Positions 10,101 through 17,685 of a stretch of 64,000 nt of DNA are shown here, piece after piece. A model generated the notes under the pieces. The model searched no databases. It saw nothing but the letters and a program-made list of their open reading frames with translations, and was not told where the DNA came from. Source of the DNA: Anaerolineae bacterium (GTDB taxonomy: Bacteria; Chloroflexota; Anaerolineae; Aggregatilineales; Phototrophicaceae); NCBI GenBank assembly GCA_022843745.1, contig JALHNB010000013.1:62001-126000 (forward strand), given 5' to 3'. The stretch's first letter is position 1. Every line of letters begins with the position of its first letter. Both the position numbers and the translations under genes were made by a program.

Positions 10101-10605
10101 GCGTCGTCATAAAATCTTTGTCATTGCCGGTATGCCGCACCAGGAAAAAACCCACCGAATTCATGATTTCCGGGTTGGTCATCAGGTTCAGCGGCATATA
10201 GGCGTTCATGCCGGAGCCACCGTAAACACCAATTGCGCCGTCAAAACGGGCGGGGTCATAGCCGGCATGTTCCAGTGCTTCCCAACACGTCTCGATAAAA
10301 TGACGGTGCTGCGGATCCATGATCGACGAATCGCGCGGGCCGAGGCCAAAAAACGCGCCATCGAACATTTCCATATCTTCCAACGCGCCGCCCGCCGGGA
10401 CATAATTGGGGTTGCTCAGGGTAGCATCGTCCACGCCTGCGGTGCGCAACTCGTCATTGGTAAAGCGTGAGATGGATTCCACACCGTTGCGTATATTCTG
10501 CCAGAATTCATCGGGGTTTTTGGCATTCGGGAAACGGCCCGCCATGCCAATGATAGCAATTTCGGAGCCGTTTAATGTCTCAAGAATATCTTTATTGGTC
10601 ATCAT
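4162..10605 (-). CDS. Type I polyketide synthase, single module KS-AT-KR-DH-ACP-TE
   Basis: 2147 aa. Domains: ketosynthase about 14-440 (C187 in ACSTS, H323 in HGTGT, H363 in NIGHLD); acyltransferase about 537-840 (S636 in GHSLGEY, H734 in VAMHS); a structural then catalytic ketoreductase about 917-1370 (TGGLGGIG at 1171-1178, S1318, Y1331, N1335); dehydratase about 1388-1665 (HPLLGEI, H1419, HPALMD with D1587); acyl carrier about 1762-1835 (S1795 in LGGESL); thioesterase about 1860-2135 (S1943 in GSSIGG, H2111). No enoylreductase or methyltransferase. KR preceding DH is the reverse of the canonical order. The AT specificity box VAMH is neither the malonyl (HAFH) nor the methylmalonyl (YASH) consensus. 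The module should add one C2 unit to the upstream NRPS product, reduce and dehydrate it, and release it. ATGs at 10605 and 10602 are both possible starts; AGG at 10608-10610 fits 10602 better. Confidence 0.95.
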   Translation of the reverse strand: MMTNKDILETLNGSEIAIIGMAGRFPNAKNPDEFWQNIRNGVESISRFTNDELRTAGVDDATLSNPNYVPAGGALEDMEMFDGAFFGLGPRDSSIMDPQHRHFIETCWEALEHAGYDPARFDGAIGVYGGSGMNAYMPLNLMTNPEIMNSVGFFLVRHTGNDKDFMTTRVSYLLNLKGPSVNVQTACSTSLVAMHIAAQSLLNQECDMALAGGVTIELPHRRGYMYHSGEILSPDGHCRAFDDSSQGTVFGSGVGAVVLKRLEDAINNGDTIHAVIRGSAINNDGAGKISYLAPSVDGQAAAIAEALAIADVPADTITYVETHGTGTYIGDPIEVTALTQAFRASTKKKVYCGIGSVKTNIGHLDTAAGVASIIKTVQALKNKELPPSLNFEKPNKMIDFENSPFYVNSQLRDWNVKGFPRRAGVSSLGVGGTNAHIILEEAPILDPSSNSRPWQLLMLSAKTTTALDKNAKNLAEHLKNHPEQNLADTAYTLQVGRNQMNQRRIMVVQSAEDAVSVIESNDRKRIFSQNAPENAPPVVFMFPGSGAQYPNMGRGLYESEPVYREQVDKCLTFLKSRLDFDLRALMFCDENEVEEKSQAFEKSMTASQLAIVITEYAQARLWMSWGIKPESMIGHSLGEYVAACLAGVMSLTDMLLMVLARASLMDTTDEGAMLSVPVSDGLEEILNGHVSIAVINTPSLYALSGAVADIENLEKTLTEHEIEFRRLKVRVAMHSPLLDPILDEFHKRISGIKFHAPEIPYISNLTGTWIRTEEAVDPNYWVKHIRNTVRFSDGVGELVKNPQRVLLEVGPGNTLSTLARQHPDKAASQITFPSLRHPRETEADLSFMLTSLGRLWASGCSVDWATFYEREQRYRVPLPTYAFDHQRFWIEPGKQLYNTVSTPARAALTKIPDIADWFYRPIWKKSDWPKQVENPAQQSGWMVFVDECGLGTQVADQLEAAGQDVTIITPGYQFAQLGDSAFAIDPRSRHDYTEFIKHLAQNGGVPRNIAHFWSVTLDKPIESRLTFFEECLNGGFYSLLFLSQALADEAVTDPVQMWVISNGMQQVNGESLPYPEKATLIGPSKVIPQEFPNIVTQSIDVALFGTSKYGLQAESESLAEQIFVELSAAPTNTIAAYREDQRWVQDFEPAALEKSQNEKSLMREGGVYLITGGLGGIGLVHAEYLARTLHAKLVLVGRTGLPAHDEWSSWLDSHSAHDKISRQIRKVQNLESLGAEVIVAAADVSDRAQLRAAIDQAYQQFGAIHGVIHAAGVLDDGLIQLKTLEQVENVFAPKVRGTLILDDLLKDAKLDFLVLFSSTSTVIASAGQVDYTGANAFLNAFADSKSAQGSTVIAINWGLWQEVGMAAATAVRLGLAPEEEVPGKPMKHPLLGEIITDTPDEIVYAANYRVDERWVLDQHRLRTGQALIPGTGYLEIVKAALEKDAPQGTVEIRDLSFMIPLQVNDDENRRVRVTLNKSGDDYNFIVTSRGESETEWQEHVSGKVGYVNGTPQVYDIDALRQRFNNKVVTFGPKEQFTRQENHLKFGERWKVLRQMNFGDSEALAYLELPDEFANDMHDYTLHPALMDLATGFALPLVENYDSIEDMFVPFSYKSIRAYAPLPTKIYSYARLVESSKEFAVIDIGVLDESGTTLVEINGFKMRRIDPAKLKPTQRPATPRQAAENGKPNLLQLALTDGILPDEGAEAFSRILAGNPRSQIIASSLDLRLLVDKLNAEPEVESSGSGMKFSRPENMQSDYEAPRNEIEKKLVAIWQEVLGIETVGIQDDFFELGGESLIGVRLFTQIRKIFAVNLPMDLLFQAPTVTQIGEIIAEEIGEVVEETVVAKDNKKTRKKLSHRSLLVGIQTAGDRPTLFCVHDQNGYVLLYRELADRLGKDQPFYGIKAQGVDGTYDFDTTVEAMAHRYLKEIRDFQPEGPYYLVGSSIGGIVAYQMAHNLVEQGQQVALLGLFDSWSPPNLRSWWSPPKETKTHRAMKHVREMLTLGPVGYYAQRIKNRENYAEYMHKLAEIEDKRKAIAEHFKNGSIMPPDLLSYHLEELYGVTYRSYEPPDYPGKLTLFRATERSHPLDNAPLLGWDEYKIGEIEIHHCVGQHGVMVREPYARALAEQLRDCIDRAWAEHEGQVLVATK

Positions 10606-10748
10606 TACCTAATAATCTGTTGCCTGAATACGCTATAGTCTGATGCTTGAATACACTATAAATCTGATGATCGACTACGTTTTGTAGCGATCATAGTCTA
10701 CACTCCAGTTTTTATTTTACTTGTAATTGTCAAGTTTGCCCGTCGAAT
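10606..10748. repeat. Degenerate tandem repeat and hairpin in the PKS leader
   Basis: The 143 bases between the NRPS and PKS genes contain two clear repeats of about 23-24 bp plus a degenerate third on one side and a truncated one next to the start codon: on the plus strand, units begin with TCTGTTG at 10616, TCTGATG at 10639 and TCTGATG at 10663, each followed by a GAATAC-like and CTATA-like segment. A hairpin covers about 10668-10691 (GATCGACTAC and GTAGCGATC around a GTTTT loop). The repeats run up to the ribosome site of the PKS gene. Function unknown; a leader or protein-binding array is possible. Confidence 0.65.
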
Positions 10749-13700
10749 TTATCGGCGACCAAGACGCTGCTTACGTTTCTCTGCACGGCTCAGGCTCTTT
10801 TGCAGGCGCGAGTCGCCGCCATCATCTTGCTTGCTCAGATGATCGACGAGTGAACGGATTGTCGTGAAGCGGAACAGATCGGTGACGGTCAAATCGCTTT
10901 CAATGACTTGCTTCAATCGACGGTGAGCCTCAACCGTCAGCAGCGAATGTCCGCCCAGGTCGAAGAAATTGTCATTCATGCCGACACTGGAGACGTTCAA
11001 CACTTCGCGCCAGATCGCGGCGATCTTTTCTTCAATATCGCTTTCCGGCGCGATATAAACCGTTTCGCTGGTCAGCGCAGCCTGATCGGGCGCGGGCAGC
11101 ATCTTGCGATCTGTCTTGAGATTGGGTGTCAGCGGGAATTCTTTCATCGAGACGAAGTGCGCCGGGATCATGAATTCTGGCAGGTCGTCTTTCAGATAAT
11201 CGCGCAAATCACTCGTAGTCAGGTTTTGATTCGGATACGGGACGAAATAAGCGACTAATCGTTTGTCGCCGGGTACATCCTCGCGGGCGATGACCACCGA
11301 CTTGTTGATCGCTGGGTGCTTGTCGAGCAATTTTTCGATCTCGCCGAGTTCGATCCGATAGCCGCGAATCTTGACCTGGAAATCGTTGCGTCCCAAAAAC
11401 TCGATATTACCATCTGGTAAATAGCGAGCCAGATCGCCCGTGCGGTACATCCGCGCATTGGGATTATCGCTGAAGGGATTGGCGACGAATCGCTCTGCGG
11501 TCAGCTCCGCGCGGTTGAGATAGCCACGTGCCACGCCGTCTCCGCCGATGAATAATTCGCCTGCCACGCCAACCGGAACAGGTTGCAGGCAGCGGTCTAA
11601 AATAACCATCTGGGTGTTGGCGATAGGCGTACCGATAGGGATCATCCTCTGATCGCTTTCAACCGGGAAAGTCGATGACCAGATACAGGTTTCTGTCGGG
11701 CCATACATATTGATAATTTCGCCCGGTACAAGCTGCCGCAGCTCATCCGCCAGTGACACTGGGAACGCCTCGCCGCCGATCATCAGTTTTTGCAGCGATT
11801 TGAATGCCCCTCGTGTGTCGTCATTGATGAGAAGCATACTCGCCATCGACGGTGTGCATTGCATATGTGTGACGTTGTGGCGGGCGATCTGCGTCGGGAT
11901 AGAGTAATCGTCTCCTGCGCTGCGAAGTTTCTGGTTGGAAAGTTCGCGCAGGCGGTTCAACGGGTCGAGGCTGTTCAAAACCGTTTTTGAATCCACACCG
12001 AAGTCGATCAGGCAGGCGATTTCGTTAATGTTAATCGACTTGAGCTTGTTCACCAGTTCGAGACAGGTTTCCAGTGTGCCGAACAAGCCGCTGGTTTCGA
12101 AATAGCGCTCGAAAGCGAAGTTGAGAACCGCGTCTTTTTCTTCATCAGAGAGTGTCTGGCCTTCAAACATCTGGCGCAAGCTCTTGCCTGTGCTTTCGGC
12201 ACGCTGCTTGAATGCCGGGAATGACCAGGCCGCTTTTTCGGTGAGGTCGAGTGCGTCACGGAGGTAATTTTTCATGGGCTGGCGCACGATCTCGCGTACT
12301 TCGTCGTCGTCATCACCGACAAACGTGTGCAGCATCAGCGTCACATACCCTTTGCCGGGATGTCCCGCCTCGCGCCACGCATTGCGGTAAATTTCCAGCT
12401 TTTCGCCGAGTTCCTGAATATTTTGCCCCAGCAGGTGAGTCAAGATCGGGAAGCCTTTTGTCCCCGCCATCTGGAACGTCTCCGGGTTGCCCGCAATCGT
12501 AATCCATGACGGCAGTTCTGGCTGAATCGGACGCGGCAGGGTGCGCACGTTGACCTCTTTACCGTTCGGGCCGGGGAGGGCAACGGTTTCGCCGCGCCAT
12601 AATTTGCGCACCACTTCGATATTCTGGAACATGATATTTTTGCGATCTGCGAAATTTTCCGGCATCAGTACGAAGTCGTTGGGCTGCCAGCCAGCCGCGA
12701 ACGAAATCCCAACACGGCCTTTCGAAATATTATCGACCAGCGCCCATTCCTCGGTGATGCGAATCGGGTTGTGCAGTGGGATCACGCAGCTTCCGGCACG
12801 GATTTTGATGCGCTCAGTGATCGCGGCAATGGCGGCGCTGGCAACCGATGGGTTGGGATACAAACCGCCGAAAGCATAGAAATGGCGCTCCGGTGTCCAG
12901 ATGGCTTCGAAACCGTGACGATCACCAAATTTCGCGCCTTCCAGCAGCAGTTCATATTTATCGGCAACATTTTCACCTTCGTCGCTGGCGAAGTAGAACA
13001 GGCTAAAGTCAATTTCCTGGTCGCTGTAAGCGTTGTTGATGGCGGCTGCGGACATCGAGCGATCTTCGGCGTACAGCACCACTTTGAAGCCGCGTGTCAG
13101 TGTCCAGAATAGTTCCAGCACTGAAATATCAAACGATAAGCTCGTAACTGCCAGCCAGACACCCGGCGTTGTACCGAGACGTTCGTCCATGCCTGCGAAG
13201 AAATTGACGACATTGCGATGTTCGAGCATCACGCCTTTGGGCTTGCCCGTCGAGCCGGATGTGTAAATCAGATAGCTCATATGGTGGGGTGCGACGTTAA
13301 CCTGCGGATTATCCTTGCTCTCACGGGCGATCATCGGCCAGTCGGTATCAATGCTCACGACCTGTGCATTGTGCTGTGGCAGATCGGCAACCAGCTTTTG
13401 CTGCGTGAGCAGAACCGGAATCCCCGCGTCCTGGACCATGAAGGCGATGCGATCCGCCGGGTAGGAGGGGTCAAGCGGCAAATATGCGCCACCTGCTTTG
13501 TGGATGCCCATCAATCCGACGATCAGATTGAGCGAACGTTCCATGCAGATGCCGACGATGGTATCCGGCCCAACGCCAAGTTTGCGCAAATAATGGGCAA
13601 GCTGGTTGGCGCGTCGGTTGAGTTCGTAGTACGTGATTTCCTGATCTTCGAACACGACTGCCACCGAATCCGGCGTGCGTTCGACCTGCTTTTCGAACAG

Positions 13701-15422
13701 ATGATGGATGCAGGCATGGCGCGGATAATCCATCTGTGTCGCGTTCCACGCTAGCACGATCTGGCGATATTCGTCGTCGGAAAGCAGCGAAATTTCGGCA
13801 GCAGAACGTCCCATGTTAGCGATAATATTCCGCAAATAGCTCGTAAATTGGTGTTGAATGCGTGCGATGGCTTCCGCACTGAGCAGGGGAGTCTGGTAAA
13901 CCCACTGTGCTTGTGTGCCATCCTCCGCGATCAGCAGTGTTAATTCGCTCCCAAGAGCAGGTGTGTAATTTTCAAAATTCGCGACCTGCTCAACGGTGAC
14001 AGCGTATTTCGGCGCACCATGATCGCGCAGTGCTTTCATCTCCGGGTAACGGGCGATCACATCGCGGGCATAACTTTTGTGATTGCGGATATTCGCGATT
14101 TGTTTGAGGAGAGTCTGTACGCCATCCTGACCTGCGTCCAGATTCACACGCAGCGGCACGTAGGCAGCAAAAATATTTTCAAAGCCGTCAATTTCACTTT
14201 GTAAAGCGACATCGCGGAATCCGAGTGTCAACGAACTGCAGTTATTGATACGTGACAGATAATCGCCGAAAACTGCCGTGACGAGATCGGCTGCTGATTG
14301 GCCCCCAACCTGAAGCCCAGATGGGATGTTCATGGCGGCAGTCGCATATTGAGGTTCAGCCGCAGGTTCATAGACGCGATTGGTGTAGGGCGGTTCGGCA
14401 GGCTCGATTCTTGCCAGTTCGCCTAACCAGAAATCTTCATGACGCGCCAGCGATTTATTGATATTGCTCAGGCGCTCAACTGTGTCTGAGTCGAGTTCTT
14501 CGATCTGGTAGCCAACTTGTACGCCTGTTTGCGCGACAAATTGAGCAATTGTGATCGGTTGACCGTCAATCGTGAGCAGTTTGCGTAGGCCAACCTCACT
14601 GCTGGTCGTCGCGATCTTCATAAAATCTGAATTGACTTCGGTAATCACCCCCGGAGAATCGACTGAAGTTGAGCTGAGTATTTCGATCTCTGGCACGAGG
14701 TAAACAGTTTCACCGATCACCAATTTTGGCAGCGCCAACGGATTGGTGTAACGGTCTGGAATGCCAAAGTCCAGCGCGTGTACCAGCGCGGCGATATTTT
14801 CAGCATCCTGATTCCACCAGATAGCAGCAGCGGCGGAAGGGCGTTGGTATCTGCCGTAAAAATTCTTCTTGTTGCCGATCTGTTGAACAGGTGTCAGGGT
14901 GTCGTTGCCGAGTTCTTCCACGAGTTCACGAAATGATTCCTGGGCGACCTCATAATTTTTTGCGTTAATCGTAAACGAAGTTTCATTTTCATCGACTTCA
15001 AACACGACTTGCTTGAGGATTTCACCCGTATCGACTTCAGCTTCCATAACGTGCCAGGTGATGCCATAAGTCGGTTCGCGGTTCATCAACGCCCATGCGG
15101 GTGTGTACAAGCCACCATAACGCGGCAGTGGCCCATCGTGAAAATTAATGGATAATTTGCGCGGCAGTTTTAGAATTTCGCCGGGGATAATCGACAAATT
15201 CGCGACGCTGAATAGGTAATCAAAGGGCTGCTGGCTCAAAATATCAGCCAGATTATCTTTAGGATTAATAACTGCAATATCATGTTGGCCGGCCCAGTCC
15301 TTGATATTTGTGTTGGCCGAGATGATGCCGTTTACTTCATGTCCGGCTTGCAAGAGAATCTCAGCGCATTGAACCAGGAGCGTTCCTTCGCCAATGATAA
15401 AACAGTTGAATTTCTGATTCAT
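10749..15422 (-). CDS. Nonribosomal peptide synthetase loading module: formyltransferase, half condensation, adenylation with embedded luciferase-like monooxygenase, carrier
   Basis: 1557 aa from the ATG at 15422, which has GGAGG 4 nt upstream; the frame extends 15 codons further to 15467. Domains: formyl-tetrahydrofolate-dependent formyltransferase about 1-300 (NFHDGPLPRYGG at 93-104, N93/H95, D131 in VDTGEI); C-terminal half only of a condensation domain about 325-560, lacking HHxxxDG; adenylation part 1 about 570-795 (YTSGSTGKPKG at 720-730, FDIS with D765); flavin-dependent luciferase-like monooxygenase about 804-1150; adenylation part 2 about 1170-1445 (NMYGPTET, YRTGDLARYLPDG, K1436); carrier about 1458-1535 (S1493 in LGGHSLL); basic tail. 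Read by alignment to GrsA, the ten specificity residues are D-I-L-Q-M-G-M-I-W-K, nearly the glycine code D-I-L-Q-L-G-L-I-W-K as I remember it. Infer an N-formylated, possibly oxidised glycyl starter passed to the PKS module. Confidence 0.93.
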   Translation of the reverse strand: MNQKFNCFIIGEGTLLVQCAEILLQAGHEVNGIISANTNIKDWAGQHDIAVINPKDNLADILSQQPFDYLFSVANLSIIPGEILKLPRKLSINFHDGPLPRYGGLYTPAWALMNREPTYGITWHVMEAEVDTGEILKQVVFEVDENETSFTINAKNYEVAQESFRELVEELGNDTLTPVQQIGNKKNFYGRYQRPSAAAAIWWNQDAENIAALVHALDFGIPDRYTNPLALPKLVIGETVYLVPEIEILSSTSVDSPGVITEVNSDFMKIATTSSEVGLRKLLTIDGQPITIAQFVAQTGVQVGYQIEELDSDTVERLSNINKSLARHEDFWLGELARIEPAEPPYTNRVYEPAAEPQYATAAMNIPSGLQVGGQSAADLVTAVFGDYLSRINNCSSLTLGFRDVALQSEIDGFENIFAAYVPLRVNLDAGQDGVQTLLKQIANIRNHKSYARDVIARYPEMKALRDHGAPKYAVTVEQVANFENYTPALGSELTLLIAEDGTQAQWVYQTPLLSAEAIARIQHQFTSYLRNIIANMGRSAAEISLLSDDEYRQIVLAWNATQMDYPRHACIHHLFEKQVERTPDSVAVVFEDQEITYYELNRRANQLAHYLRKLGVGPDTIVGICMERSLNLIVGLMGIHKAGGAYLPLDPSYPADRIAFMVQDAGIPVLLTQQKLVADLPQHNAQVVSIDTDWPMIARESKDNPQVNVAPHHMSYLIYTSGSTGKPKGVMLEHRNVVNFFAGMDERLGTTPGVWLAVTSLSFDISVLELFWTLTRGFKVVLYAEDRSMSAAAINNAYSDQEIDFSLFYFASDEGENVADKYELLLEGAKFGDRHGFEAIWTPERHFYAFGGLYPNPSVASAAIAAITERIKIRAGSCVIPLHNPIRITEEWALVDNISKGRVGISFAAGWQPNDFVLMPENFADRKNIMFQNIEVVRKLWRGETVALPGPNGKEVNVRTLPRPIQPELPSWITIAGNPETFQMAGTKGFPILTHLLGQNIQELGEKLEIYRNAWREAGHPGKGYVTLMLHTFVGDDDDEVREIVRQPMKNYLRDALDLTEKAAWSFPAFKQRAESTGKSLRQMFEGQTLSDEEKDAVLNFAFERYFETSGLFGTLETCLELVNKLKSININEIACLIDFGVDSKTVLNSLDPLNRLRELSNQKLRSAGDDYSIPTQIARHNVTHMQCTPSMASMLLINDDTRGAFKSLQKLMIGGEAFPVSLADELRQLVPGEIINMYGPTETCIWSSTFPVESDQRMIPIGTPIANTQMVILDRCLQPVPVGVAGELFIGGDGVARGYLNRAELTAERFVANPFSDNPNARMYRTGDLARYLPDGNIEFLGRNDFQVKIRGYRIELGEIEKLLDKHPAINKSVVIAREDVPGDKRLVAYFVPYPNQNLTTSDLRDYLKDDLPEFMIPAHFVSMKEFPLTPNLKTDRKMLPAPDQAALTSETVYIAPESDIEEKIAAIWREVLNVSSVGMNDNFFDLGGHSLLTVEAHRRLKQVIESDLTVTDLFRFTTIRSLVDHLSKQDDGGDSRLQKSLSRAEKRKQRLGRR

Positions 15423-15703
15423 GAAACCTCCATAGATCAGACGAGGTAGTTCCAGACCGGGTATCAAAAACAGACGAGGAAGTACGAGAAGAACCGATAA
15501 AAATAATTATAACAGGCGTTGCGCGATTTAGATGTTAATATAGATGGCCTTACCTTACAGGTAGCTAAATCTTCTGAAGAATGTAAATAAAATTTGTAAT
15601 GTCTATGGTTATGAAGAATGAGAAATTGTTAGAAATAGGTTACGAGAACGTGAGAATATCAGGGATGGGTGAAAAGAACGAGCGAATGTTGGAGATCGAT
15701 TAA
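15423..15703. promoter_or_regulatory. Divergent promoter region of the NRPS-PKS cluster, with degenerate repeats at both gene starts
   Basis: About 280 bases separating the NRPS gene (minus) from the hydrolase gene (plus); it must carry the promoter of the biosynthetic operon. CAGACGAGG occurs at 15438-15446 and again at 15471-15479, with the variant CAGACCGGG at 15453-15461, close to the NRPS start. On the other side three units of about 30 bp lie at about 15607-15697 (see separate entry). The middle (15490-15600) is AT-rich. No clear -35/-10 pair could be chosen. Confidence 0.5.
15607..15697 (+). repeat. Three degenerate ~30-bp tandem repeats before the hydrolase start codon
   Basis: Units begin GGTTATGAAGAATGAGAAAT (15607), GGTTACGAGAACGTGAGAAT (15638) and GGGTGAAAAGAACGAGCGAA (15667), each ending in a GTTAGAAAT / ATCAGGGAT / GTTGGAGAT-like segment. 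The last unit supplies the GGAG ribosome site of the gene at 15704. Spacing is 29-31 bp. Confidence 0.6.
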
Positions 15704-16627
15704 ATGAAAATCTCTCGAAAAATAGCAGCTTTGATTACGCTATTCATGGTGCTGGTCGTGGGAATTGGTGCTGTGTTCTATGCAGCGCGTATTGCACGTG
15801 GGCAAGCATTGAGCTGGGTGCATCCGTCCCGTAGCCAGCCGAATGAAACGCCCGATCAGGCAGGTTTGGAGAATTGGGAAGACGTGACATTTGAGTCTAC
15901 AGACGGCTTAAAAATAGCCGCATGGTTTATTCCCGCGCAGACGGACATGAAAGATGGGGCGACGGTGATACTCGTGCATGGCCTGAGCGCAAATCGCGGT
16001 GAAATGCTGAATCGCGGGGCGATTTTGTCGCGTCATGGCTATCATACCCTCCTGATCGACACACGCGCTCATGGAAATAGCGACGGCACAGCGACGACAC
16101 TTGGTGCATTGGAGGTCAATGATGTACGGGGAGCGCTGGCTTATCTGGCTACCCGATCTGAAGTCAACACGGAAAAAATTGGCATCCTGGGACATTCATC
16201 CGGCGGTGCGGCAGCGATTGTTTCAGCAGCGCAACTGCCCGAACTGCGTGTAGTCATATCCGAGAGCGCATATTCCAGTGTTGTGGATATGGCTGTTCCG
16301 GTTGTGACCGCGCTCACAGGCAGGCCTCCATTTCCGTCAACGGGCGTAGTGTTGTGGTTTATGGATCAGGAAACAGTCGCACCCGTAAGCACTGTTAACC
16401 CGGCGGCGGATGTCACAAAACTCGCGTCGCGCCCCATTCTCATTATTCATGGCGAAAAAGATGAATTGCTCGATGTGAGCCACAGCCAGCGTATTTTTGA
16501 TGCCGCCACAGAACCGAAAGATCGCTATCTGGTCGCTGAAGCCGAACACGTCAATATTGTCGAGGCTGATCCCGCCGAATATGAGCGCCGAGTCGTCGCG
16601 TTTTTGGATGAATATCTGGCTGGTTAA
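15704..16627 (+). CDS. Membrane-anchored alpha/beta hydrolase
   Basis: 307 aa. An N-terminal hydrophobic helix (about 8-28, IAALITLFMVLVVGIGAVFY) anchors or exports the protein. The alpha/beta-hydrolase fold follows: VHGLSANRGEML (91-102, oxyanion region), LIDTRAHGNSDG (117-128), the nucleophile elbow GHSSGG with S165, acid D253 in HGEKDELLD and histidine H282 in AEHVNIVE. Probably a lipid- or ester-cleaving enzyme acting at the membrane; the substrate cannot be told. GGAG lies 8 nt before the ATG within a tandem-repeat leader. It is divergent from the NRPS gene, so a role in the same pathway is possible but unproven. Confidence 0.88.
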   Translation: MKISRKIAALITLFMVLVVGIGAVFYAARIARGQALSWVHPSRSQPNETPDQAGLENWEDVTFESTDGLKIAAWFIPAQTDMKDGATVILVHGLSANRGEMLNRGAILSRHGYHTLLIDTRAHGNSDGTATTLGALEVNDVRGALAYLATRSEVNTEKIGILGHSSGGAAAIVSAAQLPELRVVISESAYSSVVDMAVPVVTALTGRPPFPSTGVVLWFMDQETVAPVSTVNPAADVTKLASRPILIIHGEKDELLDVSHSQRIFDAATEPKDRYLVAEAEHVNIVEADPAEYERRVVAFLDEYLAG

Positions 16628-16643
16628 CGAATATTCATGGACT

Positions 16644-16718
16644 GATGCTGGCCGCGCTGTAAATCGACCCTAAAAATCGCTGGGCGGTTTGCGATCTGGG
16701 GCATTTTGGTACAAATGC
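16644..16718 (-). pseudogene. Decayed copy of a methyltransferase gene tail
   Basis: These 75 bases align along their whole length with 17698-17772, the 3' end of the intact methyltransferase gene downstream; for example both carry CAGATCGC.AA.CGCCC and GATTTACAGCGC / TATTTACAGCGC on the minus strand. Two single-base deletions (in the CCCC and CCGA tracts) break the reading frame, so it cannot be functional. It starts directly after the stop codon of the DUF4058 gene. The DUF4058 gene is therefore flanked by two direct copies of the same tail. Confidence 0.7.
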
Positions 16719-16720
16719 TT

Positions 16721-17620
16721 TTAAGCCATCTGTTCCGCTGCTACACGCTGCATCACATCACGGATGCGTAGCTGATCTGTAAGGCTGTAGGATTCGAGGT
16801 TGATCGGAGCAAGATCGTAATCAATACTTGTTCCCCAACGATCTCCCTCAAATGTGCGCTGGTAAACGGCCTCAAAATCGAATAATAAGTTCTCGCTGCC
16901 TGCTAACGGAATAGGGATAGTCGGTAATGACATATCCACGTCGATCCCATGTACACGCGCAGTTTGCTCCGGGTTTTCTTCTTCTCGGCGATCAATCAGG
17001 GTCAGCGTATAAGCATGAGAATCTGGCTCATCTGGATAAGCTGGGACACCGGGCAGCGATGACACCGTTTGGTGCAGATAATCCAATTCGATGAGCGATG
17101 TCCCGCTGGCAAGGGCAACCGCACGGTTATGCAAATAAGCCTTATAACCTGTACCGCCGATTTTATTACTGTCGGACAATAACTCGATTCGTGTAATCGG
17201 TTCACCCATATATCGGATGTCTTCAGGCTTGTAAATTACGATAGACGAAATTGTAATTTCATCTTCCATCAATAGTGCTCGAATCGGGATCAAATGGATA
17301 GTTCCGGCAGATGCTGCTTGTGCCGTTGATACCATCGGTACTTCAGAATCGTCCGAACGAAAAACGCCTACATCCGGTCTAGGGTGTCGTTTGCGTTCGT
17401 CACCCGTATCAATATTTTCCGTCCAGATTTGTAAAGATTGCTCCGCGCGTGCGACATAGTTAATAGGCAGTTGCATGTTCAGGGTTTGGATAATATAGGC
17501 GATATAACTGGCATGAATGCTTGTCCAGATCGTGGGGCTGTTTCTGGGGTTTTGCGCCATGCTGTGCAAATGGGCATTGATTCCGCGATACGGGTTTTTT
17601 TTCAGTCTGCGGTTGGTCAT
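16721..17620 (-). CDS. DUF4058 family protein
   Basis: 299 aa from the ATG at 17620, which has GAAAGG 7 nt upstream; the frame's upstream start at 17635 is a TTG without support. It matches DUF4058 as I know it: an N-terminal NPYRGINAHLHSMAQNP, then QLPINYVARAEQSLQIW, RPDVGVF, ITRIELLSDSNKIGGTGYKAY and TSLIELDYL. The spacing of D in RPDV, E in IELLS with K in SNK, and E-D in SLIELD resembles a PD-(D/E)XK nuclease-type core, but that link is my inference. Function is unknown. The gene lies between the intact methyltransferase gene and a decayed copy of that gene's tail, which suggests insertion or tandem duplication at this spot. Confidence 0.85.
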   Translation of the reverse strand: MTNRRLKKNPYRGINAHLHSMAQNPRNSPTIWTSIHASYIAYIIQTLNMQLPINYVARAEQSLQIWTENIDTGDERKRHPRPDVGVFRSDDSEVPMVSTAQAASAGTIHLIPIRALLMEDEITISSIVIYKPEDIRYMGEPITRIELLSDSNKIGGTGYKAYLHNRAVALASGTSLIELDYLHQTVSSLPGVPAYPDEPDSHAYTLTLIDRREEENPEQTARVHGIDVDMSLPTIPIPLAGSENLLFDFEAVYQRTFEGDRWGTSIDYDLAPINLESYSLTDQLRIRDVMQRVAAEQMA

Positions 17621-17685
17621 CAGCGCACCTTTCAAACCGTCACTGCTTCCAGTTTACATCAAAATGATATGGTATGGGCGCACGC

